Of a stretch of 64,000 nucleotides of DNA, positions 40,001 through 52,000 are shown in pieces. A model generated the notes under the pieces. The model saw only the letters and a list, made by a program, of their open reading frames with translations, searched no databases and was not told the origin of the DNA. The stretch comes from Ornithodoros turicata (lineage: Eukaryota; Arthropoda; Arachnida; Ixodida; Argasidae). The position numbers were made by a program, and so were the translations under genes. The stretch lies in NCBI RefSeq assembly GCF_037126465.1, contig NC_088203.1:79084168-79148167 (forward strand), in the 5' to 3' direction. Position 1 is the first letter of the stretch, and every line of letters begins with the position of its first letter.

Positions 40001-43000
40001 CGCTTCCTCGGTTACTATGCCACATTCCATAAGGTATGACGACTTTTGTAAACAGATTCGTACTATTAAAAACACTTGTTCGTTTTTTTGTTTTCTGCAG
40101 AAATGATCCTCGTCTCTTCAAAGATGACGTAGACATACGGTTTAGTCGCACCCTCAATTCCTGTAAACTTCCTCAGGTAAAAGGGACCTTACTCGTTCTT
40201 TTCTGTAAATTGCATGCCGTGATTATTTGGGTCCTTGTCAGTGTGCATATTATTGGAGAATTGTGATAAAATTTGTAAAATATTGGGGTATTAACATCGG
40301 CCCTCATGTCATGTTCGCTGGTTTGTTTAGTATGGGCTCTGAGCTGCACGGGATCATGTTTAGTTTAGTTTAGATACAAAACGAAAAAAAAATAAAATAA
40401 TGAGTCCCGACGGCGTCAGGATTGGTCACTCTAATACGTGTTGTCTGGGAGAGTACGCATCAACAAAAAAAAAAAAAAGAAAGAAAAGGCTTGAACAGCA
40501 AAAAAGCTTGAAAACCAAGACAGCCAACCTCTGGACACAACATGATAACAGCCGTGTTTCTTTGTCGTTAAGATTCCATTCATTATATTCAATGAAATTG
40601 TCTCATTCATAATACATAAAACTGCCGCATGTGGTTACATCTCAATTGACACCTCCAAGGACTTCCGGGGGTTCAGATGAAATGTTCCATATCCGTCGAC
40701 TGTACTTCCCATTAAATAATCGCCACCGTGATCAGATTTTCCAGCGAAACCGGGTAGTTCAAAATGACAAGGCAGACATTCCCTAGCTTCGTCATGTCCG
40801 TGTTAGGCCACTTGCTCCATTCTACTAGCTTTAAGAGTTTGCAAGTTTGCCGTCAGTCACACCGTGAGAGAATATTCCAAGCGTTATTTCTTCACTGCGC
40901 CTCCTGGATCGACTTCATGTCGACACAATTCCCTACGAAGTCGACCCAGGATGCATGGGAGAGAGGTTACCAACAGACTTTGCTTTTAAAGGGCAAGACT
41001 TGAGCGTGGTTAATCGCCTAAGGTGGTTTGAAGGCAGCCCGTTCCTCTGTGTTCCAGATCCGGTATGCTAGTCCAGAACGGCTGTTCGAGCGTCTAACGG
41101 ACCTGCGATTCTTGAGCATCGATTTCCTGAACACGTTCTTGCTCACTTACCGCGTGTTTACCGATGGAGTCAAAGTGCTCGAGGCACTTAAGAAGGTTCA
41201 CTACAATCCGGACCTACAGATCAACGCCATGGGGTCCGCCCTACAGGACTCCACAGGGTACGTTTCGCATTCAATAGAAGGAAAAACAGGTACTCGTGCT
41301 GAAATTGCCTCCATATTAGCGTATAAATATCACGTGACATCCTTCTCCCCAATCCTACCTCTTGAATTCAGCGCTTTCCGACAGCCCTGCACGCAGCCAT
41401 CCTCTTGACATGACATGTGCAATCAGCATGGCAGTTCAGTTTTCATTGCTTACTCCCCCCCCCCCCACACACACATGCCCAGAACAGGATATTACACATT
41501 ATATGGTCCATATTATAGGTCCTTAGACGCGGTGGGTATGGATGGTATGGGCGGCGGCGGCGGCGGTGGAGGCGTCAGCACCGTCGGTGTCGGCGGAGGC
41601 GGTGGCGGTGCCGACCTGAGCATCCTGGCCGTCGATTACGACTATTCACGACGAATCAGCACGGCCAGTATGCTCTCAGAAGCCGGCGAAGGCCAGCAGC
41701 AGGGAGCCGAGGGATCGCCCCTGCAGCACCTGCATCTGGCACAGCAGGCTGCGCAAGCCAGAAACCAACAACACTGGCGGCTCAGCTACAGGAAGTGTGC
41801 GTGCTTTGCTCTCTAATTAGCTAATACCATAGTGTGCATAGTATCCTTGGTTCACATTGTCTGTACGGCTGCGCAGGTAGATTTCCACGAAATTCTCTTC
41901 AAGGAGTTCCAGATGTGTCGCTATAATTTGTCAACCGGAAGTTCCCGCCAAACAGCAGCATGATAACCTGTGTAAAATATTTGTTTACAGTTGAAGAGGA
42001 CCAGCTGAAGGAGCAAAGCCTAAAGCGACTGCGCGAAGTTCTCCCTGCGTCCCCGAGCCCTGAGCCCATCCTGGTCCCACCGCCTCCGACGCCCGAACCT
42101 GCCACCGGGGGTCTCATCCACATCCTCCCGGCAGAGGAAGGTTTTGTTCATGCAGGCCCTTCCTACACATCCGCACTGCAAGTGCCCTCCGAAGCTGCAG
42201 CCATGTAAGATACGCAGTGTGTTCAGTAGTTTATCCAGACCTCCCCACAAACACCCCCCAAATCTTTGGCATTGCCCCCTAACTTTTTCCTGTGTACTCC
42301 TGCTACAGTGTAACTGTAATAATGACCTCCATCTTTTTCCAACCCCCCCCCCCCCCCGTGCTCTGGTTCTGGATAAACTACTGAATGTTTGCCAACACAC
42401 ACACATGCACATTAGTGATTTTTTGTTTACCATGATACCGAAACAGTGCACAAAGACAGACAGATAAATCCATTATATTTAGTTAAAATGCTGTCCCCGT
42501 TACATTCACGCAGCAGGATGACAGCAACGACGTCAGCGGTGGTTGAACCCACAATGGCCCCACCGACGGCGACAGTAGAAGACGTCAATCACCTAGGAAC
42601 TTCTCCCAAGACGTCCAAGGCTTTGGACACCCAGATGGCTGAGGCGAGCGGACCCCCGACGCCCACCCAGCTCAGTTCCACCGCCTCTTCGTCTACGCTC
42701 GTAGGAAGCGCTGAATCCCCAAAATCCAGTCCGAGCAGGTACTGCTGTCACTTCCGGCTAGAGTTTCCTAGACAAGAGAGAGGCCACTGTACGCCGTTTT
42801 CAGTTTTCCAACAAATGGCCCTTCATGGCCCTTCAAATGGCCTTTCGCGCTTCAGAAATTTTTTTTGTCAATTTCACTAATGTTGACGTGTGCGACACTT
42901 CACTAAGGTACAAAGTCAGGGTAGTTGGTGATTTAGCATGATGACGAAGAAGACGCCATTTGACGAAACAGTCCCGTGTAGGGTGCCTGAATACTAGCTC

Positions 43001-46000
43001 CCTCAACTAGCTCCCTCTGAGGGAGCTAGTATTGAGGCACCCTAGTCCCGTTGCCTTTGCCTCCACAATGGCCGCGCGCAATGCATGTGACGTTAACAGC
43101 GGGTCTGACCAGCTCAAGTGACCGTCCTATCACGCTGGACGTACACGTACCGCACCCGAAGCGAGTTCGTACTTGTCCTTTTTCTTCAACTCTCCTTTAG
43201 CGACTCTAAGCAGCTTTGAGGAACCCGAACACTACAACAAATCAAAATGCCCTAGGTGTGCATGGAACTCGTTATGCCAACAAATGTTTTGTAATTCACT
43301 GGGCCCGCAAAAGTTTCGAGAACCCCTGCATTTCGCTAATGTATACGTTGCGCTATTACACAACAATCATCCATAGCGTCACCGACGAAGTACCACTTCA
43401 GAAGCAGCCAGTCAGCATACCAGATCATGGGTCACACTGTGCTGCGATTGGTTGTGATTGACGCGGTACATCAAACGGGGACAGTATCGACGGTTTTCGT
43501 GATTCTAACCATGGGTGCTGATGGCTCTAAGACTGTGGGGTGGTCCATGTAGTGAAACATCACTAACAATGACGGTTTAATACGCAGGAAAACCGTCCCC
43601 GCGAAGCTGCCAACGCAGGACAGCGTGCAGAATACCCAAGAGGACACACCTCCGCCAACGCCTCCCGCTGCTGCAATCAGCCCTCCCTTAGCACCAAGTC
43701 AGGCACCACAGGGCCAACCAATGACCGCATCCCCAGCAAAGGTCCCACCGACCCAGGAGAGCCGACCCGTGACTCGAGCACTCCCGCCGCCCATGACATC
43801 AAGCCAATCTGCGCCCAATGTCATGAACTACCTGCGGGTGCGCGGAGGTATGCCACCACTCACGCGGTACTTTCTTGTACGGTCTGAAAGAGAACAGCGT
43901 TTTGAGTTTGAATATACAGAGACCGTCACGTAACGTGTCATTTGGCCTTTGTAAAAAAACGGCTCAACTAAAAAATATGGGGTAAGCGGCTACCTTCTGG
44001 GAATTCAATTTGCCACCTACTAAAATTACTTTCGTCGACTTTTAATTGCAATATATTAAATTTTTCGAATTGAACTCGGAAATTTGCCTAGTCCATGTGA
44101 CGTTTTTCCTGCTAAATCAGATAGACCGTGGTTGAATTAGCCAAACCCACTGCAAAATACGTTATGTAGTACGGTGGCTATGTCCAGAAAAGTCGCCCGA
44201 AAATTGAGGTTTAGTTGCATATTTGTCAGCGACGAAGTCAGCCGCAGAACAGTGGCGTGAGGAGGGAATATCACTTGCCACCTGACAGAGCGATAATGAG
44301 GGCGGTGACCTCCATGTGTGATATCCGTTGACAGCAGCAAACTACATTGTCGCTACCCTTCCCTTATTTTTCAGCTGCTCTGTCTATCAAGTGGAGAGTG
44401 GTATACCCCCTCACGGCGCTATTATGCGGCAGACTTAATGCGTCGCTGAAATATGCGCAACTAAACCTCAATTTTCGGAGGACTTTTCTGGACATAACCG
44501 CCGTACTACGTAACGTATTTTGCGGTGGGTTTGGCTAAGTCAACCACGGTCTATCTGATTTAGCAAGAAAAACGTTCCATTGACTAGGCAAATTCCGACT
44601 TCAATTCAAGAAATTTAATTTATTTCAATTAAAAGTCGTCGAAAGTAATTTTAGTAGGTGGCAAATTGAATGCCCGGAAGGTAGCCGCTTACCCCATATT
44701 TTTCTGTTGAGCCGTTTTTTTACAAAGGTCAAATGACACGTTACGTGACGCACCCTGTATATATACAAAACAGCAAACCTCGTGTGTCCAACTATGTCAT
44801 CGTTATCATATAGCGTGTTCCCTATGTACCACCGGCTTGTAAACGTGTGAACGAACAGAAGATAGGGTTCGCGTTGTAGTCAGGGTACAGGAAGACGTAT
44901 AGCTTATGTCTTCAAGAATCCTTCTTGTTTGCCTTCGAGACATCCTCTTTTTTTTTTTTTTTTTTTTGCTTGCTTCTAGCAATGAATCACGTGGTAAGGG
45001 TCACACCGGCAGAGTTTCTATCGTGCAATTTGAAAACTACTGTAAGTGCCAGTAAGTGTCACATGCCCGACATCAATTTGTCACAACTTTAAGTGTGTCC
45101 GCAAATGCTTCAGTACTCATAGTTTGCTGATTGGTTTTTCTTTTCCTTCTTTATGAAACCATAAAAACAGGGAGGGGTTTGTGGTGTTTATCAAGTGCTT
45201 ACATGCACTCCCTTTTGTGTACACTAGCCCAGGGAAAACGCGGCAGCAGCGATACGGAAAGCTCCAGCGTGTCAGTGACCCCGAGATCCAGCTTCCAGAC
45301 AGAGTCGACCATTCTGTCAACGCCCAGGTCCAGCTTCCAGTACCCCGACTCCCCGCAGCACAGCAGCAAGGCTGGCGTTGTCGTCACTTCCTCGAGGGCT
45401 TCTACGCGGCGTTCCTCGACGGCCAGCGCCGCGGCGGCCTTTGCCGCTGCCACGGCGGGATCCTCCAACCCGCCTGAACCCCTAGCGCAGGTCCCCAACT
45501 TGCCACCCGGAGCCCCCGGTACATCTCAACCGCCCAGTCGTGCTGGGAGCAGGCTTCCCAGCGCCGTCGGAGCAGATCTCAAGATCCCCGGTAAGTAACC
45601 GCACCCTCATCGTCCCCGTCAAGTACAAAAATGTAGTTCGCGCAACGCTGTTTGTATCACGTTGCTCATTCTGTGGTCATTGGCTGTGATGGCATGTCTC
45701 AAGGACCCGATTAGTAACAAATCTTACACAGTGATTTATCCAGACCCCCCTACACCCCTAACACCCCCCAAATGTTCAGTGACACCCCTCTAACTTTTTC
45801 ACCAGTGTACCCCCTACAGGGGGTGCCCTTGCGATTTCAGCTTTAGACACATGTCGGTAATGATCTGTTAAGCTGCAATAACATAAATACAATAATGACC
45901 TCCCCCCATTTTTTCCAACACCCCTCCGTGCTTGGCATTCTTGCTAAACCATTGATCCTACCTCGTCCAGAACGCAATACAAAGTGATAACATTAGGAAG

Positions 46001-49000
46001 TGTCGGCTCCAGAACTGTTCGATACGGTCGTACGGCCCGGTTTCACCAACGCTGGTTAACTTTGAACCGAGACCAAGGGTAACTAAAACTTGAAGTTAAC
46101 ACCCAGTTCTTTTTTAGCAATGTTAGTTAGTGAAGTGATGAATGTTTCAGTGACAAATGTTAATCAGGGTTGGTGAAACCATGCCTATATCTCCCATGCC
46201 CCTCTCTCTGCCATGCAGATATCTGGGTCCGGTCGGACCATGCTATCGGTGACCGACCTCATATTCGTAGTCATGGTCCACAGCTATGTAGACTAAAACT
46301 GCTGGCAAGCTGCTAGTTATTGAGTGGTCACATCTAAGCCCAGATAATGTCCACTGGTCCGTGTCTGTATGGTGTTCTGACTACAGTTGTATAACTTTCT
46401 GCCGATGCTGAATGTTCCGCACATGCTTAGGAAGTAGTTAACTGATTAACCAGAGGCCTATCGAGACAGTAGCTTACGGATATTGTCTACGTCACAGGAA
46501 ACGTTGGCGGTGCTGGTGGACCGCCAGGTGGACCAGGTCCTTCCGGACTGCGCTCCAAACGGGAGTCCATGATCAGCACAGCAGCTACAATGCGTGTGCT
46601 CAACGTACTTCGACACTGGGTCTCCAAACATTCACAGGTGCCGCACTTTCCTTCCTCCCCATAGTAAATCATTGGCTTACGCTCTGTGGCCTATTGCTTC
46701 CATCTAGGACTTCGAGAACGACCCGAAGTTGCTGCAATTAACAACGGAGTTTCTAGAAGAGCTGGTGCACAACACCAGTCTCTTGCCGACTGAACACAAG
46801 GCAGCCGCGCAGTTGCTGCATATGATCTCCAAGCAGGACGAAGACAAGACCAAAGTGGACCTAGACATTCTGCTGGCTCCACCTATTGTATGTTCATCTC
46901 TTGTTCATTGTATTCAACGCCCAGAATGTGATTATGCGGTCCCACCAATGCATGTGTGTGTTTTTTTGTTGTTTTTTTTTATCATAGTAGGTGTATCACG
47001 CAGTATCTCTTGATACAGGATACTGTTATTGTTGCAGGACGATCGCTAACAGATATTTTCATTCACCGTCGAAAAGTTACACATCAAGAAATTTCTGACT
47101 GACTATCCTACAATTTCATAAAGGCTAGCTCTATTTGAATGAACTTAATTCACTTCATTTGTGACTAAACTCATTCCATACACCTTTCTGCAACATAGAG
47201 AAGATAGTGGAATAATAAAATAAAGGCATGGGGGTGCGCTTGTCGAACGTAACAACTACTACATGAATGGCTATGGGATGAGGTGTTTCGAGCGAAGTTC
47301 CTTGTGCTGAGGCACCATATTTGAACAAGAAAGTGGTTTATGCCCTACAGAATCCTAGCAAGGAGACGATCGAATCGCTGTCGGCCCTAGAGATCGCGGA
47401 AGGTATGACATATTTGGATCACAAGATTTTCATCGCAATACGCAGCGAGTGAGTTCATACCATCTCCTTCTTCTTTATTACCGCTCTTGCGTTCCAGCAT
47501 CACCTAAGGTATTTCCTTTTTCAGGGAGTTCTTGGGCCAAGCTTGGATGAAGCCCGAAAAGGCTACCAAGGCACCGCACATTCTACTGATGACCAGGAGA
47601 TTTAATGACGTGAGTCAACCACTGGCCAATGAATAGAGTTAATATAGGAGGGGTCTAGAGAACGGACTTGGCGCGCCGTCAATGGGATTATCCTGTCCCC
47701 AAGTGTTACCGCCCGGAGCAGCCAATCCGTTGGTCATGCACAGTGTTAGTAGACGAATTCCTGCCTCCTAACTACAGCGCAGCTGCTCCCTTTGTTACCA
47801 ACCCTGCGCAGTCACGTGGTATAACAAACGGCGAAACAGGCCAATGGAGGGAACGACGTCTAGTGAAAGGAAGCGTGGCAAGCAGTGCAATTGCCTTGAG
47901 TACGTACGACCCTTTCGGGTGCGTGCAGAATTGAGTAGTGCTACCCGTATCACAAGGTAAACGTTGTCATATCAAACGTGAATCATATCTTATTTATTTT
48001 TCTTCGTTTTTTTTTTATCTGTGAGATCGTCTGCGGCAGCGCCAACCCTTTGCTTTCCAGCGACACGGATGAACATGTTTACCGCATATGACGTGTCGCC
48101 ATACGCCGCCAGATGGCGTGGCGGCGTTTGGCTGCGCCTGGATGCACGCCGCGAGATGAGCAATAGACCTCTCTCTGTTTACAAACAAATGACGTCAGAT
48201 CGTACAGCAGCGCCGCCAACTTGGTAGACTGGAACTACTATATCAAAAAATCGATAAGTCACAAGAGAGCCACGTTTAAATGTGGCTTCTCATATTGTGA
48301 GTTTGTTTGTTTTTCGATTTTTTTTAAGTTCCTTACATATTATTAGCTGTATGGCCTTGTTCCGCTCCATTCTACCGGTAGCCCTATCCTTTCGGTAGCC
48401 CTTTCTAAAGATGGCTACCGTGCTCTTCCATCTTCTGGAGCCTGAAGGGCACGAGTTTCTTTCTTAGTGCACGTTGGTAGACAGACTGAAACCGAAACAA
48501 ATAGGAAGGGGAGGGCTGGGTTCCACGAGTGGGCACTTGTTCGCTGCCTCCGATTGAAAGAAAAGTAGGACCGAAGGTCACGTCCCTTTGAGGGGCTATC
48601 ATTATCCCCTCAAGGTCGTGGCTTTTGGGCGCGACCTTGTTCGCCCCCTAGCTTCGGGCGTAGTTCAAGTCTACCAAATTGGTGGCGCTGTCAAACACTA
48701 TGACGTCATTTTTTACAAACAGGGATAGGTCTGTTCGCCACAAGTGGGAACGCCTCTTAACGTCACAGTGTTGTCACATGACGTAGAGACGTATGCGCGG
48801 TAGTTTCAAATCGCGTGAATTTCAGTGTTTTGCGATGCCGATATAAAATTGTACCATACAACTTCACGTAGATAAAGCAGGACATTGATTAAGTATGAAA
48901 TGCACTACCCTTTCGAACAAAAACATACGATCTGATCCGTCAAGAGCGAACGATCACTTCAAAGCGAAGTAGTAGGGATTCGATGAGTCAGGGAATGCAC

Positions 49001-52000
49001 TACCCGTGAAAACAAAAATCTGCAAATTGTTGATAGTACTGCAACTAATTGTTCTTTCGCCTGGCTGTGCACTACGCAGGTTAGCCGGATAGTGGTGTCC
49101 GAGATTATGCGGTGTCCGGAGATGTCCAAGCGAGTGACCATCATTGAGAAATGGGCCGCGGTGGCCGACATTTGCCGTTGCTTGCACAACTTCAATGGAG
49201 TCCTTCAAATCTGCGCCGCCTTCATGAACAGTTCCGTGTTTCGGCTCAAAAAAACCTGGGAGAAGGTCTCCAAAACGGTGCGTATAACCACTCGTCCAAG
49301 TGATGCAATGTCTTGTCAATGGTGAACTGAATATAAGACGTCCGTTGCAGACGAAGCAAACGATTGACAAGCTACAAGCGCTTGTGTCAGCAGACGGGAG
49401 GTTTCGCAATATGAGAGATGCCCTTCACAGGTACGTATGAAGAGATACGGGTATTTAAAAGCGTTCTTATCAATAAAGCTATGTTGCTTCTTTCTCCCAG
49501 GTGTGACCCTCCGTGCATCCCGTACCTGGGTATGTACCTGACGGACTTGTCGTTCATTGAAGAGGGAACGCCCAACTTCACAGAGGAAGGCCTGCTCAAC
49601 TTTTCAAAAATGAGAATGGTGAGGCACTACCGCCTAATGGCGAATTCGGGTTGTCATATCTCATGGAAACACGGACTAGCGCTCGGAAATAGAGCTCTAC
49701 CCGAGAAACGTCATTATGACGTTGGTAGACAGACTGAAACCGAAACAAATCGGAAGGGGAGGGCTGGGTTCCACGAATGGGCACTTGTTCGCTGCCTCCT
49801 ATTGAAAGAAAAGTAGGACCGAAGGTCGGGTCCCTTTCAAGGACCATCGTAAGCCCCTGAAGACCGCGGCTTTCGGGCGCGACATTGTTCGCCCCCTAGC
49901 TTCGGGTGTAGTTCAACTTCACCAAATTGGTGGCGCTGTCGGTTGCCGCCCGAGCTGGATCACGCGACCGTTGCCACCCGAGTACGAGTGCCAGAGCGGT
50001 TTTAGCCGCTTGGATCACGCTAGGGGCATCGCGGTCGCCCGTCTTCGGGTTCCGACGTCTGCTAAACCACGTGAACTTCGACGTGCGGGCCAATGAGGGC
50101 ACTCGCCACCGTTGCAGTGCTGATGTGACGACAACGGATATAGTTGGACAACCCACTGCTTGGGTGTTTCGAGACCGGGCGAAAAATGTGCTAGCTAGCA
50201 AATTCTGGTCCGGAAAGTGCCACGCGAACATGCGAGATTGCTACATATTTAAACGACCAACTTTTGACCAAGCGAACATGACTGCACGGGATCTGACAAA
50301 AATAGTTGCCACGAAATGACCACCCGAATTCGCCATAAGTGTGTATTTCTGGTCTAGCTACCTTCGCAGTTTATCTAATTTTGCGCTATGGTACTACAGT
50401 TTTCAACTGTGTTGTTTCTAATATACAAATGTATTGTACGTAAACAGAGAAATGTATTTTACAGTCAAGCCGGACTTGGCATTTTTCGCGAGGGAATGTT
50501 GCCACATTGCAATCGATGTTTTCTAAAGACAAGAAGGTACGCCTCGATACTGTGCGGAGTTCAAAGTCGATGAGTGGCTCCACGACACCCTCCAGCTTCG
50601 CGGCGGGTGCTGTATCAAACTCGCGTTCGCCGTACTTAGCCAATCATCCTGGGTGGTACAGGGAGCATCCCAATGAAGATTACTGAGGGATGCTCGCATG
50701 TTGCCTGTGGTAGCTAGCTCTCTTGGACTACCCAAATCCCAGAGCAAGAGGTACTGCACACTCCTCCCTCTCCAGTGCCACCATCATCCAGCATCTTTCC
50801 CCTCCCTGGGTGCACCGAGCCGCCATCCCTGAGCAGGCTGACTGCACCTTCCCTCATCATCATCATCCCCCTCCCTCCCCGCAAAGATCATTCGATGCCC
50901 TGCAACTGCTGAACGTAGCAATAGAAGTCAACAATCGAATTTCGAAGCCCACCATTTACCGGTACCGCACAAGGAAGCAAATATGCGAATAGTATTACGG
51001 TGCTTTGCAGGCGGCATATAGGACAAAGAGTTCTAGATCATTCCAAAGCAGCACTACAGATTAAACAGTCACTATAATGGACCTTTTTCACAATGACCTA
51101 TGCGTATGACTTTGAGGCGCCGGAGAGGATTATCTCCGTCTTCACTATAGATGGCGCACCGAGCATGGTTCGTTCAGAGCCGTATATTAAAAGGCAGTCT
51201 GGTCATTAATGGGTCATACCTATACCTGAAGCTCCACCCACATTTTCAGCTTTGCGACCAATAGAGTTCTGAAATATGGGGCGCTATCAATCAACGTATC
51301 CTCACTATTTGTCCCCGTATCCAACATGGGCAGCGCCATTTTGGGTGGCAAGTGGATTGGATGGGATTGAAATGGATACCTCTCGCAATCTGCAAAACTA
51401 GTGGATTTTTGGTGCAAATTTGATGTGCGCCACCAAGGGAGCGTCATCGGGAGCTGTCGTCTGCTTCCGTCGTTGTACCACTGCCGGCAGAACCACCTCC
51501 TGGGACAGATTCTGTCGTCGGTATGTTTTTTAAACAAATCTACATGAATAGTTTGAATATAAAAGGCAAGAGTGTTTATATCCATGAAATCCAGCAATTA
51601 AATATAAGATTATAGAGCACAGCGCCGTTTTTGTTATGGTTTCATTGTGATCGCCGTGTTCACTAAGCCTAACACATCGACAAAACGTATTATTTTCAGT
51701 TAGATATCAGTGGATGAGCATAAGATGAAACTGATTTCCGAGAAACTTATATTAGGATGTACATTTGCAGCGTAAAATCAGGTTAATCTGTGAAATTTTT
51801 TTGTAACGAAATCCCCGCTTCACAGGGTTTGTTTTCGTCGCCATTTTGGGTGGCAGTATGGTGTCATGGCGACCCCCTTGGTAAAAAGCAAACCAATCAG
51901 AGGAGCGAAACTGTGATTGACAGGCCGAGCCTCTTTTTGTGACTCCTCCCAATGGCCGGACTCCCTTTTAATATACGGCTCTGGGTTTGTTCTGGGTTCG

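Noticed and set aside
43848..43933. Extension of exon 13 to the end of its open frame
   Set aside because: The phase-1 donor at 43848 is needed to join exon 14, and the extension runs into a transposon end at 43917.
45199..45498. 99-codon minus-strand frame
   Set aside because: Antisense shadow of RasGRF exon 14.
45233..45590. Alternative start of exon 14 after the AG at 45231-45232
   Set aside because: It would enter in the wrong phase relative to exon 13.
49927..50319. 130-codon plus-strand frame inside RasGRF intron 21
   Set aside because: It spans the junction of two repeat families and begins in the MITE-derived part; not a gene.
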